DNA of 64,000 bases from Gracilariopsis chorda (GCA_003194525.1 NBIV01000285.1:1-64000); one strand, 5' to 3'. Shown: positions 55,934 to 64,000, numbered from the stretch's first letter. Numbers and translations: made by a program. Notes: generated by a model from the sequence alone, not told the origin.

Positions 55934-56097
55934 GCTCTGGTTCTTCTGCAACCACCGAAGGATTTCGGTTCTTAGTCGAGTTAAGGTTTTGCGACCATTC
56001 GGAGTGCCAATGGTGCCGGGCAGCCTATATTGAGCTGGTGTTTGTCTTCCAATGAGGTTTGCGCATTTGGCCTCGTTTTCTAGCGATTTGGGCAGAT

Positions 56098-56111
56098 GGT
56101 TGGGAACGCCC
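56098..56111 (-). repeat. right terminal inverted repeat of Harbinger element
   Basis: GGTTGGGAACGCCC, followed by the TTA duplication at 56112-56114. Confidence 0.9.
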
Positions 56112-56114
56112 TTA

Positions 56115-57143
56115 GTGTAGTTCTTGGCCTTCTGGAGATGAGTAAGCATGTTTCAAGATAGGTTTTCTGTGAAATCGAAACAAGGACGACCGTCGCCGAC
56201 TAGACGTAGCTGAGCGACCCCTTCCAGTCCAGCCAATCAAGTAAGAGAGGCCGGCTAGGATGCTGGATTTTTGCAGAAAGAAAAGTTCTTTGATACGAAC
56301 TCCTACTGCGCTTTGGGAATTATTGGGGCACAAGCTGATCCAGCTTCTCGCGGTGTGCAGTCTTCCCACCATTATCGAGTAATGGAGGGGAAACGGATCA
56401 CGCAAGCGGAACCCCAAAAGAATACAACTCTAAACGGGAATCTAAGTAGCGTGACCTCCAAACCAACAACAACATACAAAAGAGCGCCTGGTGGCAAAGC
56501 CCTCTCATCTTGCAATGTGCTCTCTTCTCCTGCTCCCCGTCAAACTTCTTACGATGGTACGAAAATCAATGTTGTCATCACGTAGTGTACACGTAGCGAC
56601 ACACAATAAAGTCCCTGCCCGCCGGCGAGACCGCCAGAGGGAAGAGAGCATCGATTCTCTCTTGTCTCAGGTTATGGGCACCAGCGCGCCACAGCGCCAC
56701 AAACATAAACAACCGCAATCGATCCGCGGTCAGAGCGTTGCTCCCGTGTTTCCCGGTCAGAGCGTTGCTCCCGTATCTCCCTGTCTTCGTCCACATTCGT
56801 TTTCCCACCTCACGGACCGCGAAAAACGTGCGCAATACCATGAAACTAGTTTCATCTGGTCAGAATTGTGGACAAACGCCAAACTTCAAACCACCAGCTC
56901 CAGGTATACAATGAGCGGACCCTCTCAATCTAGTTTCCCTGCAATGCCAATCACTCATCCTTCCTGGCGGTTTACAGAAGAAATCGTTGAACTCACTGCA
57001 TAACATTATATCCAGTGGAGACAAAACCTTGACGATATTCTTACGGAACATGAATATCAACAACTCTTTTCCACCACATTTCAACCCACTACCAGCGAAG
57101 ACCACAAAGCGACCGCCAGTCTCCCCCGGATAATTACAAAAAG
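56115..57143. other. intergenic; 27-bp tandem duplication at 56728-56781
   Basis: The overlapping ORFs (56271-56585, 56491-57003) have no recognised domain. Two copies of a 27-bp unit (GGTCAGAGCGTTGCTCCCGT plus seven bases) lie at 56728-56754 and 56755-56781, differing by two bases. The stretch ends at the LTR boundary 57144. Confidence 0.5.
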
Positions 57144-57968
57144 TGTGGTGCAATGCCCCAAAGGGGAAAAAAACCGAAAGACGTTCGGGATCTTCCTCTC
57201 ACGAGGTTAACCCAGTTGGATAGAGCCCTCCCAGAGGTGTCACGGCGAAGCCGGTTTGTAAGACCAGGGACACCTGTCACGACTCGCGCAGGGAGGTGAA
57301 GGCGAAGAATCGGTATCCGCGTGAGCGGGGTGTGATCCTCAGTAGAGGTATGTTTCCACGTAAGTGGGGGTGTGTGAGCGGATGCTTACACGAGGGCCGC
57401 GGATAGCGGGAGGTGCTACCCTAAAAAGGGGGAAAAAAAAGGGCGAAGAGGAGGAAGAGAGGACGATGTGAGTCGCGAGAGCGACGAACAGATACGGCGA
57501 TGCCGGTAACAATATCCCTATACAGGGCGAAACACCAATATGATTGGAACAATTGTACTCCCAAGGATGGGCTTCTTTAGATGTGCAAGGGGGTTAGATG
57601 TCCCGTGGTTTACGGCGTTTCCCTCCAAGGAGGAGTAGAATACGCGCGCAAGCGGCAACAACTAGAGCCAATTCTCCAGGTTGGGGTCCCTTGTTGGGGA
57701 GGGTTTACTGGTGCGACGGCAGTGCGCCGTCGCACTAAGTACTAGCTTCCCAGAAATGGGTGTGAAAATAATAAATAATATGAGCTAAAATACTCCACAT
57801 TTCGTGGCAACATCCACTACTGTGGCCAACCGCCAATTGACCCAAAACCGTGTCCCACGTGTCCATATCCACCATAGTGGGGCGTAGTTCATATACACAC
57901 TACACAACCGATAATATCGGGAGAGCGTTCAAGTACCCAAAATCTCTGCCTGAGGGCGTTGCACTTCA
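57144..57968 (-). repeat. 3' LTR of the gypsy element (single copy seen)
   Basis: 825 bp with imperfect inverted ends: TGTGGTGCAATGCCC on the left and, inverted, TGAAGTGCAACGCCC on the right (12 of 15 match), with TG...CA termini. It is flanked on its right by a polypurine tract. Without the 5' LTR in the window the ends rest on these features only. Confidence 0.6.
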
Positions 57969-57980
57969 TATCCCCCCCTA
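57969..57980 (-). other. polypurine tract
   Basis: The minus strand reads AGGGGGGGATA immediately before the LTR start TGAAGTGC. This is the expected plus-strand primer site of an element transcribed on the minus strand. No TGG-type tRNA site follows the LTR on the plus strand, which argues against a plus-strand 5' LTR. Confidence 0.6.
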
Positions 57981-58023
57981 AGACAGGAAAACGACCGCGG
58001 ACGCGGAGGATTACCAGACGAAA

Positions 58024-59811
58024 ATGGGTGATAAAAGCGCGTGCTCTGTCTCCGGTTCTCCGGTAAACCCCTCTGCATCAGAGTCATCGAGCGCACAAAC
58101 AACAACAACAGCCACCCTCCAAAAGGGAAAAATGAACGACGACAACAACATCAACAACCACAGCCAACCTCCGAGACTTCTCGGGCGATACACCACCGGT
58201 TTCCGGTCAGTTCCCCTGCCTCAGGGTGATCGAAATCCGGTACAACCGGGGAATATGGCTGCTGCAGCCGACCATCCCTTCGCACTACCACCTTCGGTGG
58301 TGTCCTCCGGAACCACTCCGGTGTCCAGCTGGCCAACCTACAACACCCTGGTGGGGCTCAACCCGATGAATTGGAATCACGCGTCGCGCCTGCGCCTTGC
58401 CCCGTGGTTTCACCCGGTCGCTGTCCTCAATGAGGGATTGGTCACCGCTTATGCGGATGGCTCAGACACCCTTCCGGGGCATCTGCCCAGAGCAGTCACC
58501 CCATCGGGGGATTGGCGTCACCGGATTGCGATTCCGCGTCACCACCTCCGAAGAAATTCGGGCGAGACCGTCGCTGCGGCACAGACCGCGTTGACACGCA
58601 TGGCGTATCAACGGCAGAGCCGGGCTCCATTCGATGTACCGGTCCCACCGGAGTTTGGCTTCGACGGTAGCTACTTCCGCATTCGCGGGGAGATTGGGTA
58701 CGGCGAGAACCTGTTCCGCCTCGAGACCCTCGCTTGGAGGAATTTCCCCGCAGCGCGGCAAGAAGCCCTTTGCTGGGAGCGACCGATTATTCGGGCGGAG
58801 TTCAGGTACCTTCCCCGGCAATACCGGTCCAACTTTCTCCAAAACTTCATCCGCTACGAGTGGCGTTGGCGATCCCGATTCGGGTATTTTATCCCGTATC
58901 AGAACGTGGAGATAGAGCGGATTGCGCCGCCTCACCGACTAGGTCGGTATGTAGCACTCCCCGAGTGGTGGCGCTTCCATGAAGCCTGCCGGGGGTGCTA
59001 CATAGAACTCCCGCCGGTACTTACGTACCTCGGTTCGCTGCTCATGCAGGATCCCCGGTCGGGGTTGTGGTCCGTAGTGGTTACGGATTGGGCGGCCCGC
59101 ACTGCGGCTTAAATCTTCAACGAGGCGTACGACCAGTATCTTCTCTGGTTCCTTCAACCGCGTGTGCGGGCAGCGATCCGAAACCTGGATCTTCGCATCC
59201 CCCTTGGGGGCCAGGCCAACAATGAAGAGGTCCTCCAATTACTTGGGTACATTGACAGCGTTAGCTGGAGTGAGGTCCCGCTGGAGCAAAGCGGTCGTCT
59301 GGATGGCGGTAGCGGTAACACCGGTGGTCCGGGACTCGGTAGAAACACCGCCCTTGTGGGGGATTTTATCTACTTCGACCCCTGGGAGTTCCGGGAAATT
59401 TCCTCCGAGGAGGGGCGCGAGCTTCGCGATACGCCCCGGCATGTGCCGGAAGACCACCCGGTGGGGTACGTCGATTCTGACGACAACTACCGCGCATACG
59501 GTGGGGATGACCCAATGGTCGATAACGAACCCGAAGAACCCGGGGAGATGGACGTAGAGGAAACCGGCGCTAGCGCGGAAGCTTTCTCAGAGGGGGTATC
59601 TCCGGCCGAGCCGGCTGCTGACCCTTCGGCGGCAAGTGCCGGACCTTCTATCCCCAGCGGGGTGACGGCGAATGAAAACGAAATCATCGCATGTTTCCTC
59701 CGGGGTGCCGGTCTTAGCGCTGCCGAGGTATCGGGGGATGTCACCACCATGGCGGACGCGTTGGCCTACCGCCTTGCTGGGGGTTACGCCCCGGACGATG
59801 GGGGTGAGTGA
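58024..59811 (+). CDS. unknown gene antisense to the gypsy element, one in-frame TAA
   Basis: 596 codons in one frame, starting ATG 56 bp inside the LTR border and interrupted only by TAA at 59110-59112 (GCG GCT TAA ATC). It is thus either a recent pseudogene, a readthrough gene or a 362-residue protein. I do not recognise it. The first 80 residues are Ser/Thr/Asn-rich. A central region is rich in Arg and aromatic residues (NFLQNFIRYEWRWRSRFGYF, LPEWWRFHEACRGCY). The last 130 are acidic and Pro/Ala/Ser-rich (DNEPEEPGEMDVEETG). There is no CCHC knuckle, signal peptide or transmembrane segment. AATAAA follows at 59899. It shares the micro-hairpins, so it belongs to the element; it is not a typical gag or env. 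Confidence 0.55.
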
Positions 59812-59898
59812 ACCCTCTAGTCCAGTTTCCTGGTTCTTCTTTCCCTGGCTATGCCAGTTAGTGTAGTGTAGTATTGTGGGGAGCTAGCTGCTCCCTTG

Positions 59899-59904
59899 AA
59901 TAAA
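59899..59904 (+). terminator. poly(A) signal of the antisense gene
   Basis: AATAAA 87 bp after the stop at 59811, just before the minus-strand chromodomain ORF ends at 60003. The convergent transcripts would overlap little. Confidence 0.5.
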
Positions 59905-60002
59905 CTTTCCCGTTTAGAACGGTGCTTCTCGGTTGAGTTCCCCGTCTTCGACGGACTTTGCCTTGTTATCCTTTCCTTTCGCTCTCCGCTCGCGCGGCAA
60001 CG

Positions 60003-60797
60003 TTACCCAACTTGGGCATTAAGCAGCGTGGCTGGGGCTGCAGTTCCCGTTTGACGGTGGTATCGCAGGACCTGCGACCGTGGGAGGTGTTCGATTGGCT
60101 CCCACGTATCCCCACTGGGGTCATACCCGTACCAGCGGACGCGGTATTGTAGAATACCATCCTGGTCCCAGGTGTGTCCGACAAGTCGGTCTACTACGAA
60201 CTCTCGTTCGTAGACCTGCCGGCCGTGCCGGGTGGTGGTTGTAATCCCTGGCGAGGGTTGCCCGCGGTGCGGTATAATGTCCCTTAGCAGGGTGTTCGGC
60301 GATAACTCCGACGTTGCCGTGCGCTGTCCTAGTGGCCGCTGCTCATACGGGAAAATATCCCTCAAGAGGGTGTGTGGTGTCACGGTTTTCACCGGCAAGT
60401 CGTTCCGCAGAGGGGTGTCGTTGTTCCCGTCTTCACGGTAGGCCGGGCGAACCGCCAGTCGGCGGGGGACTTGGGTTCCGCCTTCGCGGTTGAGCTCACG
60501 AACCGCGAGTTTGCGGGAAGATGACCGCTCCTGCGGGATCGTCATTTCCACAATCCCCTGGGGGGTCCCGTGCGACACGGTGATTGGGTGGCAAACCGCC
60601 TCCCTGCCAGGCGCACGAGCGCTCTGCACCATACGTTCCGGCGATGCCGTGGTGTCCCCGGCTACTGACGGGTTGCCTGGGGCTAACTCCGGTACACCGG
60701 TATTTTGGTCAAAATTCCCCTCTGGGGGGTGCCGGGCAGGTGCCGATGACACCCTTTTCAGGGGAATTGCCCCTAAGCGTGGTGCAACCATCTCCAT
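60003..60797 (-). CDS. gypsy ORF3 with C-terminal chromodomain
   Basis: 264 residues. The first 190 are Pro/Arg/Thr-rich and repetitive (PHTLLRDIFPYEQ and PNTLLRDIIPHRG). Residues about 198-250 form a chromodomain: EREFVVDRLVGHTW, YRVRWYGYDPSGDTWEPIEHL, including the aromatic residues that bind methyl-lysine in this fold. In chromoviruses this domain is normally fused to the integrase C-terminus and targets integration to marked chromatin. Here it lies in a separate frame, overlapping ORF2 by 89 nt and over 800 nt from the pol stop. Splicing, frameshifting or decay of a once continuous frame are all possible. Confidence 0.7.
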   Translation of the reverse strand: MEMVAPRLGAIPLKRVSSAPARHPPEGNFDQNTGVPELAPGNPSVAGDTTASPERMVQSARAPGREAVCHPITVSHGTPQGIVEMTIPQERSSSRKLAVRELNREGGTQVPRRLAVRPAYREDGNNDTPLRNDLPVKTVTPHTLLRDIFPYEQRPLGQRTATSELSPNTLLRDIIPHRGQPSPGITTTTRHGRQVYEREFVVDRLVGHTWDQDGILQYRVRWYGYDPSGDTWEPIEHLPRSQVLRYHRQTGTAAPATLLNAQVG

Positions 60798-61578
60798 GAG
60801 GAAGAGCAGCGTCCGGTACGACCTGTTTCGAGCGTGCGATGGCGCGCGTTATTCCCGAGTTCCTCGGTTCTTCGCCGCAGCGTTGCGGGGGTTGGCGCAA
60901 ATTATTCCCCGTAGCGGGGGCTTCGATTCCGTCAACGACGGGAGGCGTTTCCGGTGCTTGCGAGCCAGGGCTTAGAGCTTCGACTGCGGCTTGGCTGCCT
61001 TTTTCCCCAAGAGGGGTGTGGGTATTTCCCTGTGAGGCCGGCGTATCTGGGCGCCCCTTCTCTGCAAGGCGCGGGTCTGATCGACCTGATTGAACCGCTT
61101 CCGCGGGGACTTCCGCCAACGGCGGCTTCGAGGCATCGCCCTGCTCAGGGGATTGGGGGCAATCGTCACCATACTCCCTTGTCGGGGATCCTTCCCTGAC
61201 AGGGGTGTGCGGTAGTTGCGCTTCAACTTCCCGTGTAGCACGGTATGTTTTCCGCGTTTGTGGCGATGCCTCCGGGGATGGATTGGGCGATTGCCTTTCC
61301 GCTGCTGCGGTATTGGAGTGAGGCTTCTCGTTTTCCCGTGACAAACGGTGTATTTGCCGCTCTTGCGGGGCCTGCGCGTCTGGTTCCTGTTGCACAGCAC
61401 TGCCCGGGAACGGGGGATTAGTGTCGCGTGACATACTCCGTGCTCCACGGTCAGTGTTCCGTATGTTACGGTGTGTTTCCCGTTGCGACGGCGATATCGT
61501 TCCTCGAAAACGAGTGTTCTGCTCCCCCTCCTTAGACGGAGCGGCGGGATAAGGGATAACAGGGATAAGGGATAACAT
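60709..61578 (-). CDS. gypsy ORF2, low-complexity protein of unknown role
   Basis: 289 residues from ATG 61578, starting 93 nt after the pol stop, in another frame. It is rich in Pro, Glu, Arg, Thr and Ser with no recognised domain. Its first codons lie in a perfect 16-bp tandem repeat (61546-61577). Much of its sequence is dictated by micro-hairpins. It could be an extended integrase tail separated from pol by a frameshift rather than a separate gene. Confidence 0.45.
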   Translation of the reverse strand: MLSLIPVIPYPAAPSKEGEQNTRFRGTISPSQRETHRNIRNTDRGARSMSRDTNPPFPGSAVQQEPDAQAPQERQIHRLSRENEKPHSNTAAAERQSPNPSPEASPQTRKTYRATREVEAQLPHTPVREGSPTREYGDDCPQSPEQGDASKPPLAEVPAEAVQSGRSDPRLAEKGRPDTPASQGNTHTPLGEKGSQAAVEALSPGSQAPETPPVVDGIEAPATGNNLRQPPQRCGEEPRNSGITRAIARSKQVVPDAALPHGDGCTTLRGNSPEKGVIGTCPAPPRGEF

Positions 61579-61670
61579 TCCCCGCCTGGCGGGTATAGAT
61601 GCGCGCCAGTGGGGCGGACGTGGTAGGGGCGGGCGCTGAGGGGCCCGAATTACCCGGCTGAGCCGGTTAG

Positions 61671-64000
61671 TCAGACAGAGTCGGTAGGTCTGAGAGTCCC
61701 CGGCTGGGGGTTTGGTAGTACCGTAGGTCTAGTACTCCCGGATGGTTCCTGTGTTCCAGAGTCCGTAGAAACGGGGTTGCCTGGATCCAGGACTACCTCT
61801 GACGAGGGAGGAGGGGCAAGGACAACACGATCACGGGAAATCCGTTCGTGCGTGTCCCCCATCTCTACCACGACAGTGTCGGTGTTAACAGAGATGACCT
61901 TGAAGGGTCCATCCGCCACAGGCGAGAGTTTGTGACGCTTCTCCCGTTCCGGGTTGTAGTATTCCTTCCTGATGAAGACGTAGTTATTAGCCCGAATCGG
62001 GGACGGTTTCCCTCGCAAGCGAGCGTCGAAATCCCGCTTGTAAGCGGCTTGGGCCCGTGCCATAGACTTCCGCGCAGCGGGGACCAGCTTGGAAAGCCAT
62101 TGCTTCCATTGCTGCCGGTAGATACCCACAGATGGGAAATTGTCCAAGGTAGCTTGGGGTTCCAGCGCCACAGGCGGGGGTGTTCTAGATAGAACCAACT
62201 CGAATGGCGAAACTCCGGTAGTCCGGTGTACCTGCGTATTGTACGCGTAGGTTACCGCATCAGCGTAGAGATCCCAATTCGTTGGGTGGTCAGCGACGTA
62301 GGAACGTAACGCCGCGAGTAACGTCCGGTTAAACCGTTCAACTTGCCCATTACACTGTGGGTGGTAGGTAGTCGTGAACAAGTTCTTGACATCCAGGATG
62401 CGACAAACATCCTGGAAGAACTTGCTCACGAACTGCTTCCCGTTGTCAGAGAGCACCTCCACAGGGGGACCGTAGACAAAAATCCAGTGCGTCACCAGAG
62501 CCTGGACCACCGTGAGAGCGGTTATCCTCCGAAGAGGGACAGTCCGTACCAGCTTAGAAAAGCGGTCGGTGATGACAAGTAGAAACTTGTTTCCACGTTT
62601 TGTGGTGAGTAGTGGTCCGAGAAGATCAATTGCGATAAACTCGAGTGGCGCCCTTGCGGGGAATAGTTTCATCTTCTTCGCATTTTTGCGGAGTTTGACG
62701 CGATTCTTCGCGCATTCGCTACAAAACCGCAAAGTTGCGTAGCAATCCACCGCCATTGCAGGCCAATAGAAATCCCTTCGCAGGGTTAGGTAGAGTTTCC
62801 TCTCACCTGGGTGACCTCCAATGGGGGCGTAGTGTGATAGATGTAACACCCGCGATTGCAGGGAATGTGGGACCACAATCTGTGGGCGGGCTTCGACCTT
62901 CCTTACGAGGTAGCCTTTGTCGTTTACCCCGAAAGGAAGATCTTCACCACCGTTGATACGGGCACGAATTCTCGTACAGAATGGGTCGCCGAATTGTTCT
63001 CGGATCATTTCTTCCGGTGATACCGGTACAAAGTTTCCCGGTAACGGGTTCTCAGTTTTATCTCGCGATGCGAGTAGATCGTCAAAGTCAGCATCCTCGT
63101 CCCAGTTTTCTGGCCCAGCCTCGACGGCATATTCCGGATCATCCGGGTCTATAGCCATGAAACATGGGACTTCATCATCCTCCGTTGGGAGTGCTTCCCC
63201 ACTTGTGGGTAACCGCGACAAAGCGTCGGCCTGGGTGTTATGCGCACCCTTTTTATAAATGACTTGAAAGTCATATTCCGCGAGGCGGAGTCTCCAGCGC
63301 ATGAGGCGTCCCGACGGGTCGGAGATATTCATCAACCACCTCAATGAGGAATGATCCGTGTACACGGTGAAGTGAATTCCCGTAAGGTAGGGGCGCAGAG
63401 TGTTCATCGCCCATACGACGGCGAGGCACTCTTTCTCCGATACGGAGTAGTTCCGCTCATGAACATTGAGCGAGCGCGACCAATAACCAATTGGATGTCG
63501 TTCCCCCTCGGGGGTGGTTTGAAAAAGAGCACACCCGACTTGGTAGTCGCTCGAGTCCGTATCTACGGAGTATGGCAACCCAAGTTTTGGGAGATGTAGG
63601 ATTGGTGCTGATGTGACAGCCTCCTTCAAGGAGTTGAAGGCTTCCGATTGCTCGGGCGTTAATGTTCCCAATTTTGGGGGGTTCCCCTTTCGCAACAACG
63701 CGTTTAGGGGCGCTGCAGTATCCGAAAAGTTCGGGATAAACCATCGATAGACGTTGACTAGCCCCAAAAAGGAGCGCAGTTCCGTTTGAGTACGGGGTTC
63801 TTTCGCCTCAACGAGGGATTTGACTCGAGCTTTCTCGATCGCTAACCGTCCAGGACGGATAATGTGACCCAGATACTTCACAGTATCTGTGAAAAACTCG
63901 CATTTCCTTAACTTGAGGGTAATTCCCGCATCGCGGAGTACGGTCAGCACGTCTCGGACGTGAGTGAGATGGTCTTCCAACGAGTTGGAGATGATGATAA
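61671..64000 (-). CDS. gypsy Pol, partial: RT thumb, RNase H, integrase
   Basis: About 776 codons, open at the window edge; the residues IIISNSLEDHLTHV at the edge are those that follow the YxDD of Ty3/gypsy RT. In order: RT connection (LRKCEFFTDTVKYLGHII, FLGLVNVYRWFIPNFS), RNase H (SVDTDSSDYQVGCALFQ, YSVSEKECLAVVWA, YTDHSSLRWL, NTQADALSR), an HHCC-type zinc region (HYAPIGGHPGERK, CSECAKNR) and the integrase core: AIDLLGPL, LSDNGKQF, NGQVERFNRTLL with Asp, Asp and Glu all present. Then comes the GPF/Y-like module (YNPEREKRHKLSPVADGPF). No lesion is seen; the C-terminus has no chromodomain. Confidence 0.9.
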   Translation of the reverse strand, partial: IIISNSLEDHLTHVRDVLTVLRDAGITLKLRKCEFFTDTVKYLGHIIRPGRLAIEKARVKSLVEAKEPRTQTELRSFLGLVNVYRWFIPNFSDTAAPLNALLRKGNPPKLGTLTPEQSEAFNSLKEAVTSAPILHLPKLGLPYSVDTDSSDYQVGCALFQTTPEGERHPIGYWSRSLNVHERNYSVSEKECLAVVWAMNTLRPYLTGIHFTVYTDHSSLRWLMNISDPSGRLMRWRLRLAEYDFQVIYKKGAHNTQADALSRLPTSGEALPTEDDEVPCFMAIDPDDPEYAVEAGPENWDEDADFDDLLASRDKTENPLPGNFVPVSPEEMIREQFGDPFCTRIRARINGGEDLPFGVNDKGYLVRKVEARPQIVVPHSLQSRVLHLSHYAPIGGHPGERKLYLTLRRDFYWPAMAVDCYATLRFCSECAKNRVKLRKNAKKMKLFPARAPLEFIAIDLLGPLLTTKRGNKFLLVITDRFSKLVRTVPLRRITALTVVQALVTHWIFVYGPPVEVLSDNGKQFVSKFFQDVCRILDVKNLFTTTYHPQCNGQVERFNRTLLAALRSYVADHPTNWDLYADAVTYAYNTQVHRTTGVSPFELVLSRTPPPVALEPQATLDNFPSVGIYRQQWKQWLSKLVPAARKSMARAQAAYKRDFDARLRGKPSPIRANNYVFIRKEYYNPEREKRHKLSPVADGPFKVISVNTDTVVVEMGDTHERISRDRVVLAPPPSSEVVLDPGNPVSTDSGTQEPSGSTRPTVLPNPQPGTLRPTDSV

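Larger units (their letters stand above)
53015..56111. mobile_element. PIF/Harbinger DNA transposon, complete
   Basis: 3097 bp bounded by perfect 14-bp terminal inverted repeats GGGCGTTCCCAACC (53015-53028 and, inverted, 56098-56111) and flanked by TTA on both sides (53012-53014, 56112-56114), the 3-bp target duplication typical of this superfamily. It contains the two usual genes, here convergent: a Myb/SANT-like protein on the plus strand and a DDE transposase on the minus strand, with stops 27 bp apart. No lesion is visible in either frame. Confidence 0.9.
57144..64000 (-). mobile_element. Ty3/gypsy chromodomain-type element, 3' part
   Basis: On the minus strand from the window edge: pol (partial RT, RNase H, integrase), ORF2, chromodomain ORF3, an oppositely oriented gene, a polypurine tract and the 3' LTR. 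Gag, protease, the RT active site and the 5' LTR lie beyond 64000. GC content and codon use differ visibly from the copia elements, and the whole stretch is crowded with tiny hairpins. Confidence 0.75.
57144..64000. repeat. dense micro-hairpin array
   Basis: Perfect inverted repeats with 4-5 bp, mostly GC stems and 2-5 nt loops recur about every 20 nt in many stretches. Examples: 57317-57328 CCGC-GTGA-GCGG, 57337-57348 CCTC-AGTA-GAGG, 57356-57367 CCAC-GTAA-GTGG; 58195-58207 ACCGG-TTT-CCGGT, 58214-58226 CCCTG-CCT-CAGGG; 61438-61450 CCGTG-CTC-CACGG, 61459-61471 CCGTA-TGT-TACGG; 62679-62690 CGCA-TTTT-TGCG, 62699-62712 CGCGA-TTCT-TCGCG. Stem sequences vary, so this is not one dispersed repeat. 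They occur in the LTR, both strands' ORFs and pol. Confidence 0.75.

Noticed and set aside
57144..57968. CRISPR-like array
   Set aside because: The regular spacing comes from hairpins with different sequences; there is no constant repeat, and the DNA is eukaryotic.
58462..58935. Minus-strand ORF of 157 codons within the antisense gene
   Set aside because: It is a shadow of the longer plus-strand frame in GC-rich sequence.
57144..59811. Separate plus-strand LTR element with 58024-59811 as gag
   Set aside because: No tRNA primer site follows the LTR on the plus strand, a polypurine tract fits the minus orientation, and the protein has no gag or knuckle motif.
61546..61577. Similarity to a homing endonuclease target (AGGGATAACAGGG)
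   Set aside because: A 13-base match within a simple tandem repeat; no endonuclease gene or intron is nearby.

Overview
The window is eukaryotic nuclear DNA, dense in retroelements. Against a prokaryote: Ty1/copia LTR elements primed by an internal part of initiator tRNA-Met, a PIF/Harbinger DNA transposon, a MADS-box gene with three 78-88 bp GT-AG introns, TATA boxes, AATAAA signals, and no operons or Shine-Dalgarno sites. The small introns, compact genes and copia-dominated repeats would suit a multicellular red alga, but this is inference; no rRNA, tRNA or diagnostic housekeeping gene is present to fix the taxon.

Layout. 1-43302 is a nest of at least nine copia elements or fragments on both strands. 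Three families can be told apart by gag and LTR. Family A (LTR about 810 bp): A1 1-3667 minus, A5 3668-5127 plus, A3 18880-23962 plus, A4 25769-31243 plus, A2 31244-33856 minus, A6 41350-43302 plus. Family C, a relative of A with its own LTR of about 730 bp: C1 5907-9540 minus, C2 23963-25768 minus, a solo LTR 36629-37351. Family B, with a different gag and an LTR of about 780 bp: a solo LTR 5128-5906, B1 9541-12427, B2 12428-18879, B3 33857-41349 minus. Nearly all are broken by nonsense codons, frameshifts, truncations, a lost primer-binding site or changed catalytic Asp codons. The families nevertheless share a U3 promoter block, the same unusual tRNA primer site and a structured 5' leader.

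43303-53011 is mostly single-copy and AT-rich in places. It holds a possible metallothionein-like gene (45286-45757), a four-exon MADS-box transcription factor (48365-50020) that no single reading frame reveals, and a secreted protein of six 6-Cys modules (51044-51910). 53015-56111 is a complete PIF/Harbinger transposon with 14-bp terminal inverted repeats, TTA target duplication, a Myb/SANT-like accessory protein and an intact DDE transposase.

57144-64000 is the 3' part of a Ty3/gypsy (chromodomain-type) element on the minus strand: partial pol, two further ORFs of which the last carries a chromodomain, then an oppositely oriented 596-codon gene, a polypurine tract and an LTR. Coding and non-coding parts alike are packed with 11-14 bp perfect hairpins (4-5 bp stems, 2-5 nt loops), often spaced about 20 nt apart. 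This is the most unusual signal in the window.
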